Below are positions 8,206 to 17,015 of a stretch of DNA of 64,000 nucleotides, one piece after another. The position numbers and the translations under genes are program-made. The notes beneath the pieces are model-generated. The model was not told the DNA's origin. It made no database searches and worked only from the letters and a program-made list of their open reading frames with translations. Numbering within the stretch: position 1 is the stretch's first letter; each line of letters starts with the position of its first letter. Origin of the DNA: an uncultured Thermoproteales archaeon (lineage in GTDB: Archaea > Thermoproteota > Thermoprotei > Thermoproteales > Thermoproteaceae); assembly GCA_938027595.1 (NCBI GenBank), contig CALJAK010000005.1:23438-87437 (forward strand), given 5' to 3'.

Positions 8206-10028
8206 CTCTAGCCATCTTCCTCCCACTAGCGGCGTCCATTGCGTCGCTGTTCAGTAGAAGTGAGAAATTCAAAGCTTGGTCTGTGACTCTGGGGACGTTT
8301 CTCTCTGCAATCGCCGCTACATATCTCTACCTTTCGAAAACGCCGGGCGTCTATGGATTTGACTGGATTCAGTCAATTGGCGCCAAGGTGGAGTTTAGGC
8401 TAGACCACTTTAGCCTCCCCATGGGGACGTTGGTGGCTTGGCTCGTGGCGGCTATTTCGCTATACTCCGTGAAGTACATGGAGGGCGACTACAGACCCGG
8501 CTGGTATTGGTTCTTCTTCGGCTTCTTCGCCACCTCCATGATGATAATTGTCTACGCGGAAAACCTCTGGTTTCTGTTAGTGGGCTGGGAGGGCGTCGGT
8601 TTGGCGTCTTGGGCGCTCATTGGACACTGGTACAGAGACGAGGAGGACAAGTGGGTGGGGAGAGAGGAAAAGGTGGCTGGAGTCCCCTATTGGTGGACCC
8701 CCAGCGTGGCTGGACTGAGGGCAGTGTTGACAGTTAGGTTTGGAGACGCCTTTTTCCTAGTGGCCATTGCGTTGTTTTACATAATGCTGGGCACAGTCTC
8801 ACTGGGGGAAATGACTCACGCGGGGGCTTTGAAAACACTTGGCGTGGTGCCGTTGTTGTTCTTCGCCTTGGGTCCCTTCACGAAAAGCGCACAGTTTCCC
8901 TTCCACGAGTGGCTTTTGACAGCCATGACTGGACCGACGAGCGTCTCGGCGTTGATACACGCAGCCACCATGGTGAAAGCCGGCGTCTATGTGTTAATCA
9001 TCACAACCCCCATCTTTGTGTTAGTGCACGGCTCTCAGTTGTACTTCATGGTGGTAACCGCGCTGGGGCTCGCCACAGCCATAACCGCTACAATCATTGC
9101 GTTGACTTCTATGGAGTACAAGCTTGTGCTGGCGGGCTCCACAGCCGCCAATTTGGGCATAATCGCAGCAGCCACCGGCGCCGCTGGTTTGCTGGGGCTC
9201 CATGGACACGAGCTGCCGTTGTCGCTGGCTTTTCTACACATCGCCGGCCACGCAGTGTCTAAAGCCTCGCTCTTCATGGGTTTTGGAGCTGTAATACACG
9301 AGACAGCCACTCGCTTTATTGGAGAAGTGGGGAAGTTGTGGCGCCACATGAAGACAACTGGGGTTGCGATGGCGCTGTCTATGTTGAGTCTCGTGGGGGT
9401 GCCCCCCTTCGTGGGATACATAACCAAAGAGTTAGCTCTAGAGAACGTGTTTGAAGTGGGACACCTCTACCACTTGGACTTACTGACCCCCCTGCTGTAT
9501 CTCTTGCTGTTCACGACGCCTATCTACGGCATGAGACTCATAGGGCTCACTTTCATACACGGCGGAGAACCCGGCGAGGTGCACGAAGCCCCAGTCCTCA
9601 TGTGGATACCGTACACCGCTCTGGCGGTAGCCACAGTAGCGCTGGGTGGCTATCTAGCGATTTACAAATTCCCGTTGACCGACGCGCTAGTGGCTCTCCT
9701 GGCGGGTCTAGCGGTGGGCTTCGCTCTCTACATAGCTAGACCTGGAGTCCAGTCAAAGACGTTGAGGCCACTGTGGCTACTGGCATATCGACGTTTCTAC
9801 ATGCCGCTACTTTACGACGGAGCGTTTCCAACGCTGTACTCCTGGCTATCTAGAGCGACGCGGGTGGTTGACAATCGGTTGTTTGACGGCCTCTATCACA
9901 ACGCCATACCCACCGCCTTCGCAGTTTTGTCTATACAAGTTAGGAAGTTCGCCTCTGGCAACGTGAATGTCTACCTCCTCTATGCATTAATTGGGATTTT
10001 AGTGACAATGTTGTTGTTGATGCTATGA
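8196..10028 (+). CDS. nuoL: Complex I antiporter-like subunit NuoL
   Basis: 610 residues, the largest of the three antiporter subunits, with the ND5/NuoL features GWEGVGLASWALIG, FPFHEWLLTAMTGPTSVSAL and a long C-terminal extension that in NuoL forms the lateral helix. The central GPFTKSAQFPFHEW includes the catalytic Lys. An insertion of charged residues (around 145-160) lies between helices. It overlaps nuoN by four bases. Confidence 0.92.
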   Translation: MEVALAIFLPLAASIASLFSRSEKFKAWSVTLGTFLSAIAATYLYLSKTPGVYGFDWIQSIGAKVEFRLDHFSLPMGTLVAWLVAAISLYSVKYMEGDYRPGWYWFFFGFFATSMMIIVYAENLWFLLVGWEGVGLASWALIGHWYRDEEDKWVGREEKVAGVPYWWTPSVAGLRAVLTVRFGDAFFLVAIALFYIMLGTVSLGEMTHAGALKTLGVVPLLFFALGPFTKSAQFPFHEWLLTAMTGPTSVSALIHAATMVKAGVYVLIITTPIFVLVHGSQLYFMVVTALGLATAITATIIALTSMEYKLVLAGSTAANLGIIAAATGAAGLLGLHGHELPLSLAFLHIAGHAVSKASLFMGFGAVIHETATRFIGEVGKLWRHMKTTGVAMALSMLSLVGVPPFVGYITKELALENVFEVGHLYHLDLLTPLLYLLLFTTPIYGMRLIGLTFIHGGEPGEVHEAPVLMWIPYTALAVATVALGGYLAIYKFPLTDALVALLAGLAVGFALYIARPGVQSKTLRPLWLLAYRRFYMPLLYDGAFPTLYSWLSRATRVVDNRLFDGLYHNAIPTAFAVLSIQVRKFASGNVNVYLLYALIGILVTMLLLML

Positions 10029-11263
10029 TTGAGATAGTTACGTTAATTTTAGCTATCTCCTTGGCGGCGCCTCTGGCGTTGAAAATCGACAGTAGGTACA
10101 TTGCCATAGTGACGTCAGTCGCGCTGGCCTCCGCCTCGGTTTACTACAACATGCCGATTGGGGTACTAGTGTCGCTCTTGGCTTTAGCCATGGCTCTAGA
10201 CAAGTCTATGGGTGTCTTCGGCTTGGCGTTGAGTTTTTCTACTGCAGCCACAGTTTTGGCTATATACGTCTATTATGCCCCAGCCCCCGTCACATATGCA
10301 CTAGTAGCTCTTGCGCTAGTCACTGCGTCTGTCTACGGCATGTTAGCCATGGGCAAGACGAGAGAAAACGTAGAAAGCGCCGTCAAGTACGTGGTGTTTT
10401 CTGGCATTGGGAAAGTCCTCATAGTGGTGGGTTACTTCTCCACACTGGCGGGCGTGGCTGAAGGCATCTACATAACGCTACTGGGATTCATGATTGAGTT
10501 GGGCATAGTTCCCTTCCACGCTTGGGTTGTGGACACGTACGCCCTCGGCGCGCCTAGAGGCGTCGCGGCTTTGGCTGCCTTCAGTAAGATGACTACCCTC
10601 TTCTTACTGTTGGCGATTGTCCGCACGGTGCCGCCTAGCGCTCAAGTGGGGTTTGTGGCTGTAGTTATCTCACTGGCGTCTATGCTGGTGGCTAACGTAG
10701 CTGGGTTAACTGCGAAAACTCTGGGGAGAGTCATGGCGTATTCTTCTATTGCACACATGTCTTACGCACTGGCGGCGGTTGCCGTAGTTTGGTGGCTAGG
10801 CGACAAGTCCACCTCTCTATTTGGACATACGTGGAGAGTTCTAGACTTAGCAGCGTTGGTGATAGTGCTGGAAGCACTCACCACCGGCGTAGCCAAAGCG
10901 GGCATCTTCAGTTATCTAACTACAAATACCTCTGACGCGAGTCCCCCCCGTAGGAGTGTTTTGAACGTACTCAACGTCTTCTCTCTGTTGGGACTCCCAC
11001 CGTTGTTGGGCTTCTGGCCTAAGTTATTTCTAATCTATCTACTCCTGGCTTACTTGCCAGCCCCCATAGCGATATTCATCATAGCGTGGGTCGTGGTGAA
11101 CAGCGCGTTAGCTACGCCGTATTACTTAAGGACGTTGAGAATTGTAGCTGAAGCTCCAGCGCCCAACGCAGACAACATCACGTCGACATATACAGCGCTA
11201 ACTTCCACGCTGATTGGGTTACTTATCCCACTGGCGTTTATTTATCTGATTGGAACTCTATAG
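10025..11263 (+). CDS. nuoN: Complex I antiporter-like subunit NuoN
   Basis: 412-residue ND2/NuoN-like subunit with about 12 hydrophobic helices. The helix-7/8 region reads GIVPFHAWVVDTYALGAPRG and the AYSSIAHMSYALAA segment is conserved. Last gene of the nuo operon; its 3' end overlaps the convergent hypothetical gene by 22 bases. Confidence 0.9.
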   Translation: MIEIVTLILAISLAAPLALKIDSRYIAIVTSVALASASVYYNMPIGVLVSLLALAMALDKSMGVFGLALSFSTAATVLAIYVYYAPAPVTYALVALALVTASVYGMLAMGKTRENVESAVKYVVFSGIGKVLIVVGYFSTLAGVAEGIYITLLGFMIELGIVPFHAWVVDTYALGAPRGVAALAAFSKMTTLFLLLAIVRTVPPSAQVGFVAVVISLASMLVANVAGLTAKTLGRVMAYSSIAHMSYALAAVAVVWWLGDKSTSLFGHTWRVLDLAALVIVLEALTTGVAKAGIFSYLTTNTSDASPPRRSVLNVLNVFSLLGLPPLLGFWPKLFLIYLLLAYLPAPIAIFIIAWVVVNSALATPYYLRTLRIVAEAPAPNADNITSTYTALTSTLIGLLIPLAFIYLIGTL

Positions 11264-11637
11264 GCGTAGAATACAAATACTGTGTGTGGCAACTTCTTTT
11301 GATATCTGATTACGGGAACCGCCGCCAACACAGGCCCCTCGATATCTGCAGCCACTTTCGCCACTATGGTTTTGTTGCATACTACTCCCCTCAAGACGCC
11401 GTTTTTTACCTCTCCCTCTATTACATCTCCCTGTAGAATATATTCAAAGAGATCTATTTTCTTTATGTCTACGAGTGCCGACCCCCATCTCCCCCTCAGT
11501 AGTCGGGCCGAAAACGGCGGCTCGGCTTCTGTGGGCAATTCGACTAGTTTTATACGTATTTGTCCACATCGAGGGGGAGATTGAGCCACGTAATATGTAC
11601 GTGGGTGGGGACCTCTGGCGAGGGCGAAAATTTCCAT
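11242..11637 (-). CDS. Conserved-looking hypothetical protein
   Basis: About 131 residues, soluble, mixed alpha/beta, with two Cys (PPRCGQ and VVCNK). I do not recognise the family. Start set at ATG 11637 rather than ATG 11649 because a TTAAAA box (11658-11663 on the minus strand) is centred about 24 bases upstream. It is convergent with nuoN, overlapping by 22 bases, so it is not part of the complex I operon. Function unknown. Confidence 0.6.
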   Translation of the reverse strand: MEIFALARGPHPRTYYVAQSPPRCGQIRIKLVELPTEAEPPFSARLLRGRWGSALVDIKKIDLFEYILQGDVIEGEVKNGVLRGVVCNKTIVAKVAADIEGPVLAAVPVIRYQKKLPHTVFVFYAYRVPIR

Positions 11638-11675
11638 GGCGTCATACATTTTGGCGGTTTTAAGGGCTAAGTAAA

Positions 11676-11702
11676 GTTCACCACGTTTTTCACGTCGTGA
11701 AC
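11676..11702. other. Inverted repeat with 10-base arms upstream of hypothetical gene
   Basis: Arms GTTCACCACG (11676-11685) and CGTCGTGAAC (11693-11702) can pair with one mismatch around a T-rich 7-base loop. It lies just upstream of the TATA box of the minus-strand gene ending at 11242, so it may be an operator for that gene or a hairpin in a short RNA. No other evidence. Confidence 0.45.
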
Positions 11703-11783
11703 CACAGTCTACTATTATGTTCGTTACTCTGAGAAATATTTATATATAGTTCACTTGTTAACTGTATTTTTATCATTATATAT

Positions 11784-11793
11784 CATTTATATC
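11784..11793 (+). promoter_or_regulatory. TATA box of korA
   Basis: CATTTATATC with TTTATA centred about 24.5 bases before ATG 11813, the leaderless spacing seen through this window. It supports ATG 11813, upstream of the in-frame TGA, as the authentic start. Confidence 0.6.
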
Positions 11794-11812
11794 TACAAAA
11801 CGACATATCTGT

Positions 11813-13414
11813 ATGGAATTGACCATAAGAATAGCTGGAGCACAGGGCGACGGCATTGAGACCTCTGGACGCATACTGGCGTCGACTTTTGCAAACTTAG
11901 GGTACCACCTGTTTTGATTTAGACAATACGCATCTATCATCAGGGGAAACCCCACCATGTTTTTCCAACTACGGATAGCAGACAGAAAGATCTACAGCCA
12001 CGGGCCGTGGAAACGTTTCGACGTTTTAGTCGCTCTGACAAATGAAGCATTAGCTGTCTATAGAGACAGTGCGTCATACATTATTTCAGAAAGAGAAGTA
12101 CCGCTCTCTGAGATAGCCGCCAAACACGGCAGTAGAGTAATGAAAAACACGGCGGCTCTAGGCGCACTCACCCACGTACTGGGGCTGGACCCCAGACACG
12201 TGGAGGTGGAGATCCGTAGAGAGTTTAGACGCGACGAGAAAATCAGCGATGCCAACGTGGAGGTGTTTTACAAATCTCATGAATATGCCAAGAGAATCCC
12301 CAGGGCGTACGACGTTAGGAGAGTGAGCGACCCCCGCCTCTTGATGTCGGGCGCGGAGGCTCTGGCGCTGGGCGCGGTGATGTCTGGGATGCAGTTCTAC
12401 TCGGCATATCCCATGACGCCAGCTAGCCCCATACTGCACTGGCTGGCGGAAGAGGGGCATAAATATGGAGTTGTTGTAGTGCAGCCGGAGGACGAGATTG
12501 CAGCCATAGCCATGGCCATCGGCGCTAGTTATGCCGGTGTCCGCGCAGCCACCGGCACGTCCGGCGGCGGTTTTGACTTGATGCATGAAGCTTTTGGACT
12601 CGCCGCCATGATTGAAGTACCCGTAGTAGTTTTCCTAGCCCAAAGAGGTGGACCCAGCACCGGCCTCCCCACTGAGACAGAACAGTCGGACTTACGGATG
12701 GCGCTCCACCCGGCACATGGCGAGTTTCCACATGCGGTAATCGCGCCGAGGTGGATAGACGAGGGTCCATACGCCGTTGGCAAAGCGTTTAACATCGCCG
12801 AGAGGTATCAAATCTCCGTAATTGTGTTAGTGGATTTGTACTACACGGAGTCCATATCTACGGTGGACTTCAACCCGGGCGAGTTCAAGAGTGAGAGGGG
12901 AAAAATTCTCAAGAGTCACATAGTTCGGGAGGAGTATAGACGTTACAAGATAACTGAGAGTGGGGTATCCCCCAGATCCATCCCCGGGACCCCCGGCGGT
13001 ATGTACATAGCCACAAGCGACGAACACGACGAGAGGGGGGACATAATTACAGACAGACACGTGCCTGAGGTGAGGAAAGCAATGCACCAAAAAAGAATGA
13101 AAAAACTGACGCAGTTGGCGGAGGAAATGGAGCCCCCCCTAGTCAGAGAGGGGGAGGTCATTGCAGTTGCTTGGGGATCTACATCGATGCCTTTGATGGA
13201 CTGTGGAAAAGTGGGTTTAGCTCTATTTAGAGACATATATCCATTACCTAAAGTAAACTTACCCACTGGCGCCAGAGAGGTAGTTGTGGTAGAGGTGAAT
13301 TACTCTGGACAATTTGCCGAATATCTCACCTCCAGGGGGGTCAGAGTGGATAGACGTGTGTTAAAGTGGTGGGGCGAGCCCTTTAGCGTTGACGAGCTTA
13401 GAGAGTTGTTATGA
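11813..13414 (+). CDS. korA: 2-oxoacid:ferredoxin oxidoreductase gamma-alpha fusion subunit, interrupted by in-frame TGA
   Basis: Thiamine-diphosphate enzyme subunit oxidising 2-oxoacids to acyl-CoA with ferredoxin. The N-terminal gamma domain begins at ATG 11813 (first residues MELTIRIAGAQGDGIETSGR) and the alpha domain carries the YPMTP motif typical of the Sulfolobus-type fused subunit. Codon 35 is TGA (11915-11917) where FRQYASIIRGN follows in the same frame; the context predicts a Gly codon (GGA). Without readthrough, translation could only resume at ATG 11957, giving 485 residues that lack the GAQGDG loop. Overlaps the beta gene by four bases. Best read as a recent nonsense mutation, a readthrough site, or a sequence error. 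Confidence 0.85.
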
Positions 13415-14220
13415 AAGTGGAGGTAAAAAAGTCGGCGGATTACTCAGTGGCTAGACAACCCATATGGTGCCCCGGATGTGGCGATTACGGCATTCTGGAA
13501 GCTCTCAAGAGAGCTCTAGCCACGTTGTCTATACCAAATGAAGACGTGGTGGTGGTGTCTGGAATTGGCTGTAGTTCTCAACTGCCGCACTTCTTAAAAA
13601 CTTACGGCATACATGGAATACATGGACGCGCCATACCAATAGCCACTGGAGTTAAGTTAGCTAACCCAAAACTTCACGTAATTGTGGTGGGGGGAGATGG
13701 AGATGGATATGGCATTGGACTTAACCACATGATACACGCAGCTAGACGCAACGTTGGCGTTACTTACATAGTGTCTAACAACCAAGTCTATGGACTCACG
13801 ACTGGCCAGACGTCGCCAACTACGTTGAGGGGTGTCAAGACAAAGACAACGCCTTGGGGCTCTATCGACGAGCCCGTGAACCCACTGACACTCGCGCTAG
13901 CCGCCGGCGCCACTTTCGTGGCCAGGGGGTTCAGTGGGGACGTGCAGCATTTAGTTGAGTTATTCACAGAGGCCATTTCACACAAGGGATTTGCTCTTGT
14001 GGATGTGCTGAGTCCCTGCGTCACCTTTAACAAAGTCAACACTTACGAGTGGTTCAGAGCTAGGGTGTACAAGTTAGACAATCACAACGCTGCAGACTAT
14101 CTAGAAGCCTATAGGAGAGCTTTAGAGTGGCCCACTTTAAGCCCGACGGGCAGAATTCCCATAGGTCTGTTCTACAGAAGCAAGAAGCCCACTTACGAAG
14201 AAGAAATCTCGCGGTTGTAA
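13411..14220 (+). CDS. korB: 2-oxoacid:ferredoxin oxidoreductase beta subunit
   Basis: 269 residues. Binds thiamine diphosphate and one [4Fe-4S] cluster. Visible: WCPGCGDYG with two cluster Cys near residue 20, further Cys at GIGCSS and LSPC, and the ThDP/Mg motif GDGDGYGIGLNH with the downstream NNQVYGLTTGQ. This is the complete two-subunit (alpha-gamma fusion plus beta) layout. Starts in ATGA overlap with korA. The beta subunit is intact although its partner is interrupted. Confidence 0.95.
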   Translation: MKVEVKKSADYSVARQPIWCPGCGDYGILEALKRALATLSIPNEDVVVVSGIGCSSQLPHFLKTYGIHGIHGRAIPIATGVKLANPKLHVIVVGGDGDGYGIGLNHMIHAARRNVGVTYIVSNNQVYGLTTGQTSPTTLRGVKTKTTPWGSIDEPVNPLTLALAAGATFVARGFSGDVQHLVELFTEAISHKGFALVDVLSPCVTFNKVNTYEWFRARVYKLDNHNAADYLEAYRRALEWPTLSPTGRIPIGLFYRSKKPTYEEEISRL

Positions 14221-14247
14221 GATTTATCTATCTTCCGGAATTCGTCT

Positions 14248-14925
14248 GTGAAGAAAATCCCTATACTCATGGCTGTAGTTGTGCTGGCCACAGTCTTGGC
14301 GACGCAGCTAACGCAGTTGTCTAAACCGCACGTCCCCAAGACGGAGTTTGTCGTAGTTACGTCTACACAGTTTGTCACAGTGACGCACACAGCGCCGGTG
14401 ACTTACGTGACTGTGGTGCCTGTAACGTACACAGTGACGCAGACGGCGACGTATACAGAGACGTACACAACTACGCAGACAGTTACGGAGACTGTGGAAA
14501 AATGGCAGCCTTTCTCTCCACAAGTCTCGGCTGAGGTGAAGAGGAGAGCTTTGGAGTTGAGAACTAGCGATATAGAGATGAAGATACACGAGGTGGTTAA
14601 GAAGTCTTTTCCCAATTTAGTGTGGGATTGGAAACTTGCCGAAATTGCCCGTAACTACAGTAAATCTCTGGGAGACGACGTGTCGGATGTACAGAAATAC
14701 TGCGGTAGGTTTTTCAAATATACACAATTCACCACAATAATAAAAAGAATACGCTACGACATAAATTACCAAATTGATTACGTGGAGTTCTACACATTAG
14801 ACGAATTAGTGGAAAAATTGAGAGTACAGTCGCGGGAACTTCTATATGGCAACTACAGTCGACACGGCGTTGGGGTACACGTAGACGACTTGGGGAGAAT
14901 CTCTGTGGTGCATTTATTCTGCTAG
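14248..14925 (+). CDS. Secreted Thr-rich protein with CAP-like domain
   Basis: 225 residues. An N-terminal signal/anchor helix (about residues 4-20) is followed by a Thr/Val/Tyr-rich low-complexity stalk (about 33-85) and a globular C-terminal domain. The latter shows LVWDWKLAEIARNYSKSLGD and a closing HGVGVHVDDLGRISVVHLF, which resemble the CAP (SCP/PR-1) superfamily; the match is by eye and moderate. Start GTG 14248 sits about 23 bases after TTTATC. Likely displayed outside the membrane. Function unknown. Confidence 0.7.
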   Translation: MKKIPILMAVVVLATVLATQLTQLSKPHVPKTEFVVVTSTQFVTVTHTAPVTYVTVVPVTYTVTQTATYTETYTTTQTVTETVEKWQPFSPQVSAEVKRRALELRTSDIEMKIHEVVKKSFPNLVWDWKLAEIARNYSKSLGDDVSDVQKYCGRFFKYTQFTTIIKRIRYDINYQIDYVEFYTLDELVEKLRVQSRELLYGNYSRHGVGVHVDDLGRISVVHLFC

Positions 14926-14941
14926 AGAGCTATAAACCGCT

Positions 14942-15958
14942 ATGCTTACTGTGATAATTCCCACGTACAACGAAGCTGAGAATTTGCCAGAGTTAGTGGA
15001 TAGGTTATGCCGTGTTTTGAACAACGTCGAGATTTTGATAGTAGACGACGACAGCCCAGACGGCACTGCGGCTGTGGCGGCGAAGTTAGCCGAGAGATAT
15101 CCAGTGCGTGTGATTGTGAGAAAAAACCGCCGTGGACTCTCTACGGCTGTGGTGGAGGGGGCCAGAGCCGCCGCTGGCGACATTGTCGTAGTGATGGACG
15201 CAGATTTGCAACATCCGCCGGAGGTAGTGCCCAGTCTCGTAGAAGCCGCCGAGGGGGGATGCTTGGCAGTGGGGTCTAGATACGTGAAGGGGGGGAGGGT
15301 GGTCCAGTGGCCTCTAGCGAGGCGGCTCTCCTCTAGGGGGGCAGTTCTGTTGGCTAGATTATTGTTGCCTGAAGCTAGGCGAGTTAGAGACCCAGTTTCG
15401 GGCTTCTTCGCCTTTAGGAGAGACTGCCTAGCCTCGTTGAAGCCCACTGGGCTGTACAAAATTCTACTAGACGTCTTGGTTCAATGCAAACCGAGCTGCG
15501 TGGTGGAGGTGCCTTTTGTCTTTGGCCAGAGGACTAGGGGGCGGTCTAAGTTGGGGTGGAGGCAGATGTTGGACTACCTACGGCAAGTTTTACGCCTAGC
15601 CAAGTGGCGGCCGTTTAAGTTTGCGGCGGTGGGGGCGTCCGGCGTTGTGGTGGCTTGGCTAACGCTGTACGCCACGTCCCCACTCCCCCCGCCGATTTCT
15701 ATAGCTATAGCAATTGAGACAAGCTTAACTTCTAACTACGTCATAAATAGACAGTGGACTTTCGCCGGGAGGGGGACTAAATTCCTAAGCGGTTGGGTTA
15801 AGTACCACATGGCCACCGCTGTGGGGAATTTGGCGAATTACCTCATCACGCTTGTTCTACACATAGTGGGCGTTTGGATATATGTGGCGTATCTAACTGG
15901 CGTGATTGTCGGCTATTTTGCGAATTATGTAATTTCAGAATTGACGGTTTTCAAATGA
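14942..15958 (+). CDS. Dolichyl-phosphate-sugar synthase-like glycosyltransferase with GtrA domain
   Basis: 338 residues. N-terminal GT2 domain: VIIPTYNEAENLPELV, DDDSPDGTA, and the metal-binding MDADLQHPPE with QRTRGRSKLGWRQM as in polyprenyl-phosphate mannose synthases. The C-terminal ~120 residues have four helices and the GtrA-like ETSLTSNYVINRQWTF. The enzyme probably loads a sugar onto dolichyl phosphate and helps flip it for protein or lipid glycosylation. Sugar specificity is not visible. Confidence 0.9.
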   Translation: MLTVIIPTYNEAENLPELVDRLCRVLNNVEILIVDDDSPDGTAAVAAKLAERYPVRVIVRKNRRGLSTAVVEGARAAAGDIVVVMDADLQHPPEVVPSLVEAAEGGCLAVGSRYVKGGRVVQWPLARRLSSRGAVLLARLLLPEARRVRDPVSGFFAFRRDCLASLKPTGLYKILLDVLVQCKPSCVVEVPFVFGQRTRGRSKLGWRQMLDYLRQVLRLAKWRPFKFAAVGASGVVVAWLTLYATSPLPPPISIAIAIETSLTSNYVINRQWTFAGRGTKFLSGWVKYHMATAVGNLANYLITLVLHIVGVWIYVAYLTGVIVGYFANYVISELTVFK

Positions 15959-15983
15959 TATAAATAACTAGTTAGAGTTCTAT

Positions 15984-17015
15984 GTGAAAATCTTGCTGTT
16001 GGGTTGTGGAAACATCGGGAGATATATCTACACACACTTATCTAACCGTCACGAAGTCACTTCTGTAGATAAACAAACGCCGTGCCCCGGCGGATTTTTG
16101 GGAAATGCGCTCGAGGTCCCACTCGGCGGGTTCGATTTAGTTATAAACGCCCTGCCGGGTTTTCTGGGGTATAGAGCTTCAGAGAGAGCGTTGGAAGCTG
16201 GACTAGACACGATAGATGTGTCTTTCTATGCCGAAGATCCTCTAACTCTACACGACGTTGCTGTGGAGAGCGGCGCTAGGTACGTGCCGGACGCTGGGAT
16301 AGCCCCTGGACTTAGCAACGTCTTGGCAGGTAGGCTTGTGGCTGAGATGAACAATGTCGAGACTTTGGGCATATATGTGGGGGGGATTCCCGAAGTTCCA
16401 GTGGGGCCTCTGGGTTACTCCATAACGTGGAGTCCCTCAGACTTGTTGGAAGAGTACGTCAGGCCGGCGCGTATTGTAAGAGAGGGAGTAGTAGTGGAGG
16501 TGGATCCACTTGGCGATGTGGAGTTAATACAAACGCCGCTGGGTTTATTGGAGGCATTTTATACAGACGGCTTGAGGACGTTAGTGAAGACGTTGAAGGT
16601 GAGGAACATGTTTGAAAAGACGTTGAGGTGGCCTGGCCACGTTGAGAAAGTTAGACTCTTACGTGACTTGGGGTTTTTGTCCACAGAAGGCGACCCACCG
16701 CCGCTGTTGGTAACCACAAGACTCCTCTCTAGGCTTAAATACGACGTGCGTGACGTCGTGTATATGAAAGTCGTAGGCGTGGGGGTGAGGAAGTTGCAGT
16801 ATGAAGTGTTTGTTAAATCCCGCGACGGTTGGACGGCTATGCAGATAGCTACCGGCAGCGTCGCCGTTGGCATGACTTACATAATCAAAGACTTGAAGCC
16901 TGGCGCAACTCCGCTGGAGTATGTGGGGATGTCTGAAGAGTTTTCTCAACGGCTTCTCAACATAGTGAAACAACACGGCGTGGAGATAACGCGAAAGATA
17001 GTGAACAACTCATGA
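15984..17015 (+). CDS. Saccharopine dehydrogenase/lysine 6-dehydrogenase-like oxidoreductase
   Basis: 343 residues. Rossmann motif LLLGCGNIGRYI at the N-terminus, followed by the family pattern INALPGFLGYRASERALEAG, DVSFYAED and DAGIAPGLSNVLAGR found in saccharopine dehydrogenase-related lysine dehydrogenases. GTG start preceded by a TATAAATA box. Its stop overlaps the hisS ATG (ATGA), so the two are co-translated. Substrate unproven; an amino-acid dehydrogenase is the best family-level guess. Confidence 0.8.
   Translation: MKILLLGCGNIGRYIYTHLSNRHEVTSVDKQTPCPGGFLGNALEVPLGGFDLVINALPGFLGYRASERALEAGLDTIDVSFYAEDPLTLHDVAVESGARYVPDAGIAPGLSNVLAGRLVAEMNNVETLGIYVGGIPEVPVGPLGYSITWSPSDLLEEYVRPARIVREGVVVEVDPLGDVELIQTPLGLLEAFYTDGLRTLVKTLKVRNMFEKTLRWPGHVEKVRLLRDLGFLSTEGDPPPLLVTTRLLSRLKYDVRDVVYMKVVGVGVRKLQYEVFVKSRDGWTAMQIATGSVAVGMTYIIKDLKPGATPLEYVGMSEEFSQRLLNIVKQHGVEITRKIVNNS

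Noticed and set aside
11915..11917. TGA in korA as a selenocysteine codon
   Set aside because: Selenocysteine use is known in archaea only for a few methanogens; the expected residue is Gly and no SECIS-like element or neighbouring sel gene is seen.
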